Shown here: positions 1 through 10,889 of the stretch, piece by piece | Layout of the letters: each line of letters begins with the position of its first letter | Numbering within the stretch: position 1 is the stretch's first letter | Notes under the pieces: model-generated | Told to the model about the DNA's origin: nothing | Database searches by the model: none | What the model saw: only the letters and a program-made list of their open reading frames with translations | Made by a program: the position numbers and the translations under genes | Assembly: GCA_914767715.1 (NCBI GenBank) | Contig: OU612075.1 | Span: 1,424,001-1,488,000, forward strand | DNA from: Membranipora membranacea | Lineage: Eukaryota > Bryozoa > Gymnolaemata > Cheilostomatida > Membraniporidae | Direction: 5' to 3' | DNA length: 64,000 bases

Positions 1-647
1 CTCATCATCTCACCAGTCTGAGTGTTGAGTCTGTGATGTAGCTGAGATAAAGGAAGGACTAGTAATATGAGCCACACACCTGTATAGAGATGGTATCTTG
101 TCAGTAAAGTCTCTAGTACCAGAGTGTGTCTCTCAACTCTCAGGTGTGGAAGGTAACTTCCTGTTAGTGTAGTGTGATCAGAGAAGTATGTCACTTTAGG
201 TGTCTAACTTCATTGCGCAGATAAACCTAAAAAAATTGGCAATTACGCAATATGCTTATATCATAAACATATTAATATGTTTATGGTTTGTATAATATAG
301 TAGATGATTTGGGGTAGTTATCAACTCCAAATCAACACACCACAAAACAATGCAGAGACCACTTATCCAGCCTAGTATCAAAACATTACCAAGTATGGAA
401 AAAGACCTCTCTTTTATATCCAATGAACACAGTTTATATACCCTAGGGGATTTAAGCTCGTGATTTAATGCTGAGTTAATCTTAGCTAGCACCGTATGTT
501 CAGCACATACGGTGGGAGCTTCTATCAAGTTAAAAAGGTGAGTGAATCTTAGCTAGCAAAGGTCTCAACATATGAAACATGTTTGTAACATTTTTCCCTG
601 CAGATGCTTTACTACTCAAGGCTATTAGGTTCTCCAGAACACTGGTA

Positions 648-649
<2 letters not shown>

Positions 650-678
<29 letters not shown>
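650..678. repeat. (TA)n microsatellite
   Basis: About 14 TA units after GGTACAC. Confidence 0.9.
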
Positions 679-682
<4 letters not shown>

Positions 683-2267
683 ATGTAACTATGATTTCGC
701 TAAGACAGGTTTCTAAATTAGATTTTCATCCCATAGTGTAGATCCAGGAATTATTTACATCGATCATGCATACATGATGTTAACAGATTATTACTCATAC
801 ATCCATATTATCTCCCCTCCCTCACAGACAGCAGACAACTCCCGATCTGAAGGTGTTAATATATATCTTGGTCCTGATCACATCATCGGTCAGCTATAAG
901 TTAAAGTAGAGGGTCATGACATTCTACCTTGAGGGTACCCAAATTACAGAGAAATACAGCAGCCTGGACAGGTGAGCCAATCGATTATAACATAACTACT
1001 AGACACTCCATCAAACTTTGGTATTATTGATCCTTTGGTGTCATTGAGGTTGTAGAGTTGTCTGACACATGAACACTTTTGTAACAACTTTTGCTGCAAA
1101 ATAGAATGGTTGTTTGGTGGTATCATGATTTTTGAGTTTTCATGTTTTCGCGTGTGGTACTTGATTTTCTCATGTATAATTCGAATCACATCAGTCAGTC
1201 CAACAGTTTAATATGACTCGACTCATACACCAGCCAATCAGCTTCATTACTCCAACTAAAAAACATAAGTTCACCACACCACAAGACAAGCAGACTATTC
1301 GGTCTGATATACCTAACCAGATAACAACAATGAGGTGTCAGACAACTCCGAATAAGCAGCCAACATCAAATACTGACAACTAATCAAGTACAGTATTTAA
1401 ATGTTACAAGGAATTTTACAATGAAACCCCGGCTACTATCTAAGGGAAACAAAAGTATTACATTGTTGTAGGCTAATTTCTTAATCAAAAATTTGTGAAC
1501 ATATATATTTGATACCTGAAGTTGGTGAGTATGTACAAAATATCAAAGTATCACTTTATTTTCTCGCATACTCATGACGTGATGTGGGCAGCTTACCTGG
1601 TAACCGTATACTGTTTACCCGCGGACAGCAGACTACTCCTGGTATGAGTCTACTATCTTCTGTGTGCTGTTTACACCACAGCTCTACTAAAGTAATAATA
1701 TATCATCAATAAAGTAAATAAGATGTTACAAGATACAACCTTCACCTTCATACTGATACAGATGGAGTTATGGTTGGATCAGCAGCAGATTATCTTAGAG
1801 AAGTTGCATATAAATGTTTGAAGCTCTCAAGGCAGCTTATCTTAACTAATTCAACTTTCAACAGTAAATGTTAAACCTCAGTAACAATTGAAACTTATGA
1901 AGGTTAGGCGTCACGGTTGCAGTTTACAAATCAACTTAGCTGATCAAGTTCAATCATAGGTGAATGAAAAAAATCAGCGGTTGTGGGACACTGTGGGAGA
2001 GGATACGGATATTATACTCAACCTCTTTACTCACTGTTTCAAACCAGTGTTCTCTTCTCACACTCTCGGACTACAGTATAAGTGTAACCATCTACATAAT
2101 ATACATAATAGGTTATTTTTGTTGCTGCAATCAAGAGCGGAAGTGAATCTATTTACTGCAACTCGTAGCATCATATTAGAAGATATCGTATGTAACATAA
2201 GTGAAGCCCTTTACAAAAGAGAGCTGCACTGTATCAATAGACACAAACATAGCAGGGGCGCTGAATT

Positions 2268-2384
2268 ATAATTCACCATTTTACAAACTTTCCTAAAATA
2301 TTCAGTATTATCTACCAATTAAAATAAGTGAAAACTATTTTCGATTTGTTCAGTTTTCGAAAGGTTGTAAAATGGTGAATTATT
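2268..2384. repeat. 117-bp hairpin element (left copy)
   Basis: ATAATTCACCATTTTACAA pairs with TTGTAAAATGGTGAATTAT. The right copy at about 56309-56425 keeps the terminal stem while its loop has diverged. Probable MITE. Confidence 0.65.
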
Positions 2385-3684
2385 ATACAAAACACCTGTT
2401 AGGTTTTGTGACTTGGACTCATTTGCCTGCTGCGCCAAGATTCTGTTGTATTGAGACAGATATCAGAAAAAAGAAGAGAAAAACTGGGCTACTGTTGAGT
2501 TTTCAGCCTCATCATCGAGAAGAATTTGGTGCCCTAAGCTTCTCAATTATTCAGCACTCATGAAGTCATGACTTTACATAATAAACTAACATAACAATAC
2601 TCCCCGTTATACCCACCACAACATCCGTCACATCGCTAACATGTGTGGCATTCTATACTTCCATCTACATACCTAGTACATCTTTGGGATGTCTTCAGCT
2701 GATCGTGAGCTTATTCCCTCCCTCTCCAGTATCACATGGGAGCTCACTCCATATCATTCACCATGTGACAATACCTGTTATACATATGAAATGGTCGGAA
2801 ATAAATATGAGATCAGACAAAAAATTCAACAATGACCAAAGTAACTGACTGTCAAACAGCTTCAGCTAGTTTAGACAACTTTCCTCGTCATATGTTCAAT
2901 TACTGAGCATCCTGATCCAGTTTATGTATTGAGAGTTAAGGAGTAAGGTCTTTTCATATATCTGACAATAGGCCTACCTGTTATAGTTCAGAAGTGGTCA
3001 GATATAAATATGAGATCAGACACAAATCATAAATCTAACATAAATACACCTCTACCAGACAACTTCAGTAAGTTGAGTCAGCTAGTCTTCTCAGTCATAT
3101 ATCTACTTGACCCGTAACAGTTGATTATCCTCATCCTGTCCGTGTGCTGAGAGATCGTATAAATAATAGTACTACTATCATAACTTAATATAATGGTGAT
3201 ATTCGCACTGTTTGCGTATTACAAAGAATGGAGTTGCGATCTCATTTACCTCAGACGGGGGAAGCTATAATGTCCGTCTAGAATCGTATACCGGAGAGCT
3301 GTATCGTCCACCGGTCTTCAGGCATCTGATCATCTCACACTACATCTTACTATCCTGTATAAATTCCTCAGCTTCAATCTGTCAATTTATGAAAATATTT
3401 TGTGGCTGCATAACGTCACAGTCCGACCAATATCCTATATATGGTCAGCTATCACATAGAGTGTAACCAGGGTGTAATGTGCTGTGAATCTTTATCGTTA
3501 TGGTAAAAGTCTTAAAAAATAAATATTTGCTGAATAGGTTCAGATAATATTACATGATTATATAAAGATATCGTTTTCACTTCCGCTGCATCACTTCATT
3601 TATAAGTGTAAATCAAGTCCAATCTATACATCTTCAGAAAGCCTGTGGTGACGATTCATGTGTGTGTGTGTGTCAGTGGGTATA

Positions 3685-3708
3685 CATAGAGTATATAATA
3701 ACTCTATG
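3685..3708. repeat. 24-bp palindrome equal to the hAT-like element end
   Basis: On the minus strand it reads CATAGAGTTATTATATAC then TCTATG; the first 22 bases equal the terminus of the element at 38761. Copied at 57547-57570. Similar hairpins lie at about 54177-54203 and 37797-37829. Confidence 0.6.
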
Positions 3709-3775
3709 GACATATATTAGCAATCACGGACCAGGATATCCAAAATCAAAATCCGTGTTTAAAGTAGGTAAGCCA

Positions 3776-3848
3776 GCCTGAATAGCTCAGTGTGTAGAGC
3801 GTCTGCCTGTGGATCAAGAAAGTTGTGGGTCGAATCCCAACGATGTCA
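3776..3848 (+). repeat. tRNA-like SINE head (left copy)
   Basis: TAGCTCAGTGTGTAGAGC resembles a D-arm and A box, CTGTGGA an anticodon loop (GTG, His-like), and GGGTCGAATCCC a B box lacking one T. The acceptor ends (GCCTGAA, GATGTCA) do not pair and the anticodon stem is poor, so it is not a functional tRNA. A T-run and the LINE fragment follow. Confidence 0.6.
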
Positions 3849-3935
3849 TTTTTTTTTCAAATGGGTGCTTTATAACTGGAGCATTTTTACTTTTCCCAAG
3901 GTGGGTGTCTTATAGGTGAGGAAATACGGTACATA

Positions 3936-4652
3936 CAGAATTTAGATTTTTCAAAGGCCTTTGACAAGGTGTCCCACAAGAAACTTCTGTATAAGTTATG
4001 TTTTTACGGCATTGACAACTTCTCAATGAGCTGGATTAAGGGATTTTTGAATGGTAGAACCCAAGAGGTAGTTGTTGATAACAAGTCATCATCTCCATCC
4101 AAGGTCACATCTGGCGTTCCCCAGGGAAGCGTCCTTGGTCCGCTCTTGTTTTTGTTGTATATTAACGATTTACCTTCTTATGTTATAAATGGTTCTCAAA
4201 TACGACTCTTTGCTGATGATTGCATAATATATCGTGAAATTAAATCTCCGGTTGATTGTCAACATCTACAGGAGGACCTGAATAGTTTGCTTGACTGGGA
4301 ACAAGATTGGTCATTGGAATTCCACCCTAAGAAATGTGAAGTACTAACAACAAGTTTAAAAAGAAAGCAAACGCAGGCATCGTATAAATGGCAATCACTA
4401 GAAAAGCGAAAAGCAGTTATCTGTTTAGTAATCTTTTACAAAACACACTATAATCTGATTGATATATCTTCCTCTCTGCTTGTTCCATCCTTTAGTCATA
4501 GTCAAAGTTATTTAATTCCACAATCGAGGACATAGCTTTTTCAAACAACTTTTTTTCCAAATACCATCCGCCTCTGGAATTCGTTGTCACCGAGTGTTGT
4601 CAAGGCCAAATCCCTCAACTCTTTTAAGTCTCAAATGTCAACAAGTTATTAG
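3936..4652 (+). pseudogene. Internally deleted LINE reverse transcriptase (left copy)
   Basis: One frame reads LDFSKAFDKV, GVPQGSVLGPLLFLLYINDL and FADDCIIYREI, then jumps to the LINE C-terminus (LIPQSRT, stop TAG at 4533, FFPNTIRLWNSL, stop at 4650). The 5' part is missing and the thumb region is deleted. It is a different family from the LINE at 5616. The fragment follows a tRNA-like sequence and a T-run by about 90 bp. The apparent start at 3969 is a GTG inside the RT, not a real start. Confidence 0.8.
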
Positions 4653-5258
4653 TTCCAGAATTATATTTTAGAAACACACTGCACCAAACGCACCACAACA
4701 TATTATATTTATTGCACCTGCACCTTTTAAACTGTGCGAAATACTCACCCGAGTCATGCACAATAATGGCATACTACTACTATACAGAGTTTGACTTTTG
4801 ACCTTGAGCTGGCAAAGCCAATCAAAAGCCCGGTGTATTGACACACACCCACACCCTCCCGCCACGCCTACGGCATGTGGATAGGGCTGCGCCCGATCAT
4901 TATGCTCATCTCTAAAAAGTCAGCGAGTGAATTTTTGTAGAATATACGTCCCTGGTGTGTGTGTATACATAGTTATGGCCTATCATGTTCATCCCTAATA
5001 CTTCATGTGTTATAATCAATAACCTTGTGATCCTCTGCTGCTATTCTGATAATCTCACAGACAGCTGTATCTGGTGATCTGATTCTCTTCAAGGTTAACC
5101 AAGGAGTAACTCCTTGGTTAAATATCTCCGTCATCCAGCTTGTACTTATAATAATAAACTGTAACAGATGACCGCACATAAATACCTAGTCTGATATAAG
5201 GCAAGATATTAAATCCCTTCCCCTCCCTTCCCCACCCCTCACCACTAGCCAGTGGCCA

Positions 5259-5303
5259 GGCAGTCGCAGGCTGTTACCCCCGACAGCCTGCGACTGCCTG
5301 CCC
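5259..5303. repeat. 16-bp GC-rich hairpin
   Basis: GGCAGTCGCAGGCTGT and its inverse flank TACCCCCG. Conserved at about 59111-59155. A second perfect palindrome, ACCAAGGAG/CTCCTTGGT, lies at about 5098-5119 (58958-58976 on the right). Confidence 0.7.
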
Positions 5304-5617
5304 AGGCTACCTTACCACTCTGTTTTAGATATCTCAGGGATATAGAAATTACTTGGGAATTGATCCCTCTGAACAGGACAATTACAATGTCAGCTGTGTA
5401 CTGTAAGAATGCTCCCAGCAACAGATTAGGTATTTTGGCCTCATACCAGGTATATTTTTAAATTTTACTTTGCAAATGAATGCTTACTGAGGTCTGAGTA
5501 AGCAGTCATTTGAAAAACGAAATGTTGTGTTACAATACTAATGTATGTCAAAGAATGTGTAACAAAAAATGGATTGAATAATAATAATAACTTACACACA
5601 CTGATTTGAACCAATAG

Positions 5618-6131
5618 CGTCTTGATGAAAGGGCAAAACAGGATTCTCTCACCAGAGAGAAACTAGAGCGCAAACAATCAGCTATATTGCAAATATAAGG
5701 ATGTATGTAAGGATGTATGTAATCTATTGAATTATCTCCAATTTCACCCTAATTCCACCACTAGGATCTCGAGGCTTGGTTCGCTGAAACAAAATGAGGG
5801 CCAATCAAAATCCAGACCAGTCAAGATTCAATTTCACACTGAGGTTATGAAAATAGATTTCCTTCGTAAGTTTAATAGTCTGAATTCGCCACACAAAGAA
5901 GGAATGTTTGCCACGCTGGACCTCACCAAAGACGAACAAGAGAAAGAGTTCATCATGAGGCGTGCAAGAAGGTCACTAGCTGAAAAGTTTCCAGATAATA
6001 AATATAGAGTTCGTAGTGGTGATCTACAACGTCGCACCAGTGATAACCAAACTTGGTGCAATATTGATAATAATGGTGAACCAATAACTACAGCTGCAAA
6101 GAATGCCACCGTTCAAAGTGAATCATCCTAA
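5618..6131 (+). pseudogene. LINE ORF1, 3' fragment
   Basis: The C-terminal part of an ORF1 protein is open from 5727 to 6131 (RPVKIQFH, LTKDEQEKEFIMRRARRSL), the RNA-binding C-terminal pattern of CR1/Jockey ORF1s. Just upstream a coiled-coil-like stretch (DERAKQDSLTREKLERK) is open in another frame from 5618 to about 5695. It ends near a short tandem duplication (GGATGTATGTAA twice). ORF1 is therefore 5'-truncated at the insertion junction and also frameshifted. It precedes ORF2 by 53 bp. Confidence 0.65.
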
Positions 6132-6184
6132 TAACTAATATAAATACATATTTTCTGACTACATAGGTTGGAAGAAGGCAGATA

Positions 6185-8932
6185 ATGAATAACAAGCACT
6201 CAATTAAAATAATGAACTGGAATTGCAATGGTATCAGTGGAAAGAGTCACCAACTGGAAGTTGCCCTAAACCAGCACAAACCTGATATCTTTGCACTAAC
6301 TGAAACCAAATTGATCCCATGTATTACTGATAAAGAAATATGTATAAATTACACTCTCTATAGGTTAGACCGCACAGGTTCTGTAGGACGTGGAGGTGGT
6401 GTGCTAATTGGCGTTCTTGACTCCTCAAACATTGTTGTCACCCAAGTCTTACCTGCAGAAACAGGTGAATTGTTATCAATTGTTGCTAGTGTTGGCGGCT
6501 TTTCATTCGATCTTACGGTATACTACCATAGGCCTTCAGTTAGGAATGTTGATGACTTCATCACATGGTGCAAAAATGAATCATCGTGCAGACAAGTCAT
6601 TGTTGGCGATTTCAACTTACCTGATATAGATTGGACTACATGTAATTTAAAAAAAAGGCAAGACATCCATATGCATGAATCATTTCTGACCTTCATAGAT
6701 TCCACTGACTTACAGCAGCATGTCAAATTCCCAACACATCGGCATGGCAATACTCTCGATCTTGTCCTTTCAAACCTTGACCTCTCCACTCCAACGAGCC
6801 AACCAAGTTGTTCTGACCACGATATAATACTTTTTGATCTTTTCTCAGAAGACCCTGTTTCCCATACAAATGAGAATAATAACACCACCCCATTTTATAT
6901 ATTCAAAAAAGCAAATATCCCAGACATCATGGTAGACTGCTTTGATCTTGAGAAAGATGTATGCCAACTTATTGAAAACAAAGCCCCAGTGAACAGGGTA
7001 TGGGAAACTTTTAAAAATTGTATCCACCGCACCGCTAGTGCAAATATTCCTAGTCGTACTAGGAAAACCAACTCAGGCCCTTGGCTATCGATGGCAACGA
7101 AGAGAGAGATTGCCCGTCGAAAAAGGTGGCATAAAACTAGCATCATCTATAACACCAAAGAAAACAGGGACAAACCAGCTGCTCAATCCAAATTGTGCAA
7201 TACTCTCATGAATAGAGACTACAACTTATTCTTAAATAGACACATTTGTGATAGGCTAGAAAATGGCGATACAAAACCTCTTTTCAAATTTATAGCAAAT
7301 CGCCGTGGTAATAACAATACTATTAAAAAACTTGATGGCTGTAGTGAAAACTCACCAGCAGAGCTTGCCGAATGTTTTGCCTCCTCATTTAGTTCAGTAT
7401 TCACGGTCGATGATGGTAGATGCCCACCAACTATTGACAACATCGCAAAACAGACTACTAAAATTACCATTGAACCAAGAGGGGTACTAAGACAACTTGA
7501 AACCCTAGACAGGACCAAAGGCGCTGGGCCTGATGGCCTCTCCTCTGCACTCTTAAAATTCCTAGCAAATTATATTTATAAATCTTTAGCAATGATATTT
7601 CAATACTCGTTTGATTCGGGTCTGGTTCCAGATGACTGGAGACGGGCTAACGTAATACCTATTCACAAAAAGGATTCCAGAACAGCACCTCTCAATTACC
7701 GCCCAATATCCATGACTTGTATTGCATCTAAGGTATTAGAACATATAATTTGCCATGACATCAACAACTTTTTGGACACCAACCACTTGCTTTCAGACTG
7801 CCAGCACGGCTTCAGAAAAAGGCACGGTTGCGACACTCAACTTTTAACAACAATCTCAGAACTTGTGGACTCATATGATCTAAATGTCCCTACCGACCTT
7901 GCTGTACTTGATTTTTCTAAAGCTTTTGATGTTGTCTCGCACAGGAAGCTAGCTTTAAAGCTCAAGGCGATAGGTGTGCATCCTATAACATGTGACTGGA
8001 TATCAGGCTGGTTGTCCAAACGTACACTCTCTGTGACTGTGAATGGTGCAAAATCCTCACATCACAATGTAACCTCAGGAGTGCCCCAGGGTAGTGTACT
8101 TGGACCTCTTCTTTTCCTCATTTTTATCAATGATATGCCGTCCTGCATTAATAACTCCACCTTAAGACTTTTTGCTGATGACTCTCTGGTATATCATCGA
8201 ATCAAATCACAAGCGGATGAAATCGACTTACAGTCTGATCTAGATAACCTTGCAAAATGGGCCAACACCTGGCAGATGTGCTTTAACGTCTCAAAGTGTG
8301 AATTTATGAGAGTCGAGAGGCAGGCACAGGCCAGCATCAACAATCCTTCCCAAACCTACAACTTAAATGCTACCCAATTATCACACGTCTCTTCTGTAAA
8401 ATACCTAGGTGTGCACATAGATGCACACCTCTCTTTTGACAAGCACATCAGAGAGATTTGCAAGAAAGCCACAAGAACGCTTCATATGCTTATGCGTAAC
8501 TTAAAAAAAGCTAAAACTAAGACTAAAACAGTATCATTTAAAACTATTTGCAGACCAATCTTAGAGTATGCCTCTCATGGTTGGTCTCCTCATTTGGGTA
8601 AGCATATAGATGTCATGGAGGCCATAAACAGAAAAGCCTTTAGGTGGGCATATCAAAAAAGACGTAGTGACCATATCAGTGCCCATATGGCTGAAGTCGG
8701 ATGGCAAACATTGTTTGAAAGAAGGAAGGGTGCTGACTTAAAGTTATATTTTAAAATCATCACCGGTACAGCTGCAGTTAATGAGGAAATGGTCACTGTG
8801 TCACATTCCCACCATCACACAAGGATAGGCGCCATCAAAGGCACTATCAACACTGATGTCAAACGCTATTCTTTCAAACAGCGTGTTTATAAGTATATGA
8901 ACCCAACTTTAAATAGGCTGAATAGTACATAG
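6185..8932 (+). CDS. LINE ORF2: apurinic endonuclease + reverse transcriptase
   Basis: 915 residues, uninterrupted. The N-terminal exonuclease/endonuclease/phosphatase domain shows MNWNCNGISG, LTETKL (about 40), GDFNLPDIDW (about 141) and SDHDI (about 211). The reverse transcriptase shows KGAGPDGLS, LDFSKAFD (about 574), GVPQGSVLGPLLF (about 632) and the catalytic FADD (about 662). A thumb and C-terminal region follow; no RNase H or zinc knuckle is seen. The length is normal for CR1/Jockey ORF2. The protein would nick target DNA and prime reverse transcription of its own RNA. ATG at 6185 is the first in frame and precedes the endonuclease motif. Antisense ORFs over this span are shadows. Confidence 0.92.
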   Translation: MNNKHSIKIMNWNCNGISGKSHQLEVALNQHKPDIFALTETKLIPCITDKEICINYTLYRLDRTGSVGRGGGVLIGVLDSSNIVVTQVLPAETGELLSIVASVGGFSFDLTVYYHRPSVRNVDDFITWCKNESSCRQVIVGDFNLPDIDWTTCNLKKRQDIHMHESFLTFIDSTDLQQHVKFPTHRHGNTLDLVLSNLDLSTPTSQPSCSDHDIILFDLFSEDPVSHTNENNNTTPFYIFKKANIPDIMVDCFDLEKDVCQLIENKAPVNRVWETFKNCIHRTASANIPSRTRKTNSGPWLSMATKREIARRKRWHKTSIIYNTKENRDKPAAQSKLCNTLMNRDYNLFLNRHICDRLENGDTKPLFKFIANRRGNNNTIKKLDGCSENSPAELAECFASSFSSVFTVDDGRCPPTIDNIAKQTTKITIEPRGVLRQLETLDRTKGAGPDGLSSALLKFLANYIYKSLAMIFQYSFDSGLVPDDWRRANVIPIHKKDSRTAPLNYRPISMTCIASKVLEHIICHDINNFLDTNHLLSDCQHGFRKRHGCDTQLLTTISELVDSYDLNVPTDLAVLDFSKAFDVVSHRKLALKLKAIGVHPITCDWISGWLSKRTLSVTVNGAKSSHHNVTSGVPQGSVLGPLLFLIFINDMPSCINNSTLRLFADDSLVYHRIKSQADEIDLQSDLDNLAKWANTWQMCFNVSKCEFMRVERQAQASINNPSQTYNLNATQLSHVSSVKYLGVHIDAHLSFDKHIREICKKATRTLHMLMRNLKKAKTKTKTVSFKTICRPILEYASHGWSPHLGKHIDVMEAINRKAFRWAYQKRRSDHISAHMAEVGWQTLFERRKGADLKLYFKIITGTAAVNEEMVTVSHSHHHTRIGAIKGTINTDVKRYSFKQRVYKYMNPTLNRLNST

Positions 8933-9400
8933 CAAAATGGCAATAAAATGCGACCAATGACAGTGTAGTTTCTTTCTCTTCTCTTTTTTTTTTCTGCTTG
9001 GTCGAACCGGTCTGGAGGTGAAATGAAACCTACAAATATATCTAGGAATCACTGAATCTACTTTGACTTCACTGTACCAGACAGACCTCTCTTTTACACT
9101 TGGTTTATACAAGTGTGCCTCCTTTACTTCTTTCCTTAGATTATGTACCCACTCTGAGGTGATGCTCAGTAGTAACATAAACAGCCCCCCTTTTTCTTTT
9201 TTACTCATAATAACAATTCAATGCTGTTAAAACATGAAACCCCCATTAAAAATGATGACAACTAAATAATGGACTTTCTGATCATTACTGACATATTTCC
9301 AATTAACTGTGCTACAGTCAATCAAGTAAACACTAAATATCGCCAATTAACGGAGCCCAAGCTCAGACGGCGATCAAACCATCGGATGAATCGGATGAAT

Positions 9401-10683
9401 TGAGTAGTTCTTATTGTGAACCTATCTATATAGGCTATCATCACCTAGATAATAGATCAAAATATGCTCAGAAGATACGATAAAACTTTTTAGATACCTT
9501 TGTATTTATACTAAGTGCAAAGTAGTATTACTAGAAGCAAGGAGGACTGTCCTTGCTATAAGTAGTAGATCTGTTTTGTCATATTAATGTATTGAAATGA
9601 TCTGAGTGGACTCACTGTCCTCAGAAAAAAAATATATTATTGGTCAAAATATTGTGTTTTCAACTATGATTGGCTCATATTGAAAAGTATGAAACACACA
9701 AGCACCCACACCAAGCCCTTGTCCATGAACATACCCTGGTTTGACTATACCGCTTTGTACTTGCTTGCTGCCCAATTACTAACAATACTATAACATAGTT
9801 TTACGCTAATTAACTCCATCCTATATTGTCACTAGCTAGTGCGTCAACGGATCCATGTAGCTTGTTGTGCTCATGATCTTCCTTTGGCCGAAACAGCAAT
9901 TTAATCCTGACTCATGTCTCATTATACTGTACAACATAAACATTCAGCTAACTGATGTATACTTCAACTTAAGCTTCTCGATAAAGGAGCAATGAAACTC
10001 CGAGGGAGAATTCTCAGATGAGAGATGAGAGATATTTACTGGATTACGTGATTACGCTAATTTAGCGAACTTTTGCGGTATCTGTTATACTATTTTGAGA
10101 AGGAAATAGAAGTGTTTCTTTGTCAGCCCACTCATCTTTGCCTCATTGGCTTTTATTCACAACCAAGTGAGATGCCTTATAAAACTAACATTGGTGTATT
10201 TTGCATGATGATTAATTGGATCCTTCGGAAGCTTAATCATTCAATATAATATGATTTAGTAGACCACATCTTTTCAAAGTAACTGAGTCTTGGGATAGCT
10301 ATACCACAAGTTGATCACCAGTTAATATTAATAGCACATCACTATAATAGAGGACATTTATTAATTATACATTTATTTGTACAGGATTCTGATGCCGAAA
10401 AGCTTCTGAATTGATATAAATATACATAATGTAAGGTTAGAAAAAATGCAATGAAATAATTTGCACTCTTCGACCCTTACTGTGTGAAACCTTAAATATA
10501 AGTACGAGCAGTCATTTACTGCAACTCAAATAATATAATACAACATTCCCCAACACTTTTATACAATAAATAGTACAGTGTCTCTGTATATGAATGTAAA
10601 ATAAATCATTGACTAAAATCATATTTCTTTCCACCTCAAAGTGGTAGCTAACAAATTTAACAGTGCCGTTACATGAAGCTCTC
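9401..10683. other. Gene-free 3' flank of the Roco-caspase gene
   Basis: No convincing ORF. It is the 3' flank of the minus-strand gene and is shared with 59471-60852. On the minus strand AATAAA occurs at 10377-10372 and 10362-10357, more than 300 bp past the stop, as possible polyadenylation signals. Confidence 0.5.
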
Positions 10684-10889
10684 TCATGGAGCTTGAGCAG
10701 CCGGTGTAGCTGGGGCAGCCGGAGTAGCTGTAGCAGCCAGAGTAGCTAGAGCAGCCGGAGTAGCTGGAGCAGCCGGAGTAGCTGGAGCAGCTGGAGTAGC
10801 TGGCACTCTTCTCCTCTTCAGAATATTCCATCTGATATAAGTGTAAGTTCTAGATTGGGGATTATTCATGTCTTCGTCGGCCATACGAT
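10684..10889 (-). CDS. Terminal exon of the Roco-caspase gene with Ala/Thr/Pro repeat tail
   Basis: The exon enters at phase 1 after ATTACAG. It encodes DRMADEDMNN, a YIRW motif, a basic KRRR patch and then repeats of PATPAA until TGA at 10684. The DNA repeat is an 18-nt minisatellite (GCTACTCCGGCTGCTCCA type). The paralogue at 60853-61067 is 9 nt longer. A second minus frame is also open through the repeat and reads Ser/Tyr/Cys-rich, but the splice phase and stop position favour the Ala/Pro frame. Confidence 0.8.

Larger units (their letters stand above)
5616..9400 (+). mobile_element. 5'-truncated CR1/Jockey-group LINE with intact ORF2
   Basis: Boundaries come from comparison with the uninterrupted right copy at 59461-59480: GAACCAAT joins directly to GCAATTGAG there. 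The insert starts within ORF1, carries a complete ORF2, and has about 460 bp of 3' UTR ending in two CGGATGAAT units (9383-9400). Short 3'-terminal tandem repeats instead of poly(A) are typical of CR1-like elements. No long target-site duplication is seen, and a few target bases may have been lost. The intact ORF and clean empty site point to recent insertion. Confidence 0.9.

Noticed and set aside
1960-2271. 103-codon plus ORF near the left end
   Set aside because: The collinear right-copy sequence (about 55978-56270) does not keep the frame, and no domain is visible.
3776-3848. Functional tRNA-His gene
   Set aside because: The acceptor stem does not pair, the anticodon stem is poor and the B box lacks a base.
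5252-5461. 69-codon plus ORF, copied at 59105-59314
   Set aside because: It begins with GTG inside a GC hairpin and is shared only because the block is duplicated.
6408-8019. Small ORFs on both strands inside the LINE
   Set aside because: Shadows of the ORF2 reading frame.
10619-10831. Ser/Tyr/Cys-rich minus ORF over the repeat tail
   Set aside because: It is the alternate frame of the PATPAA minisatellite; splice phase supports the Ala/Pro frame.
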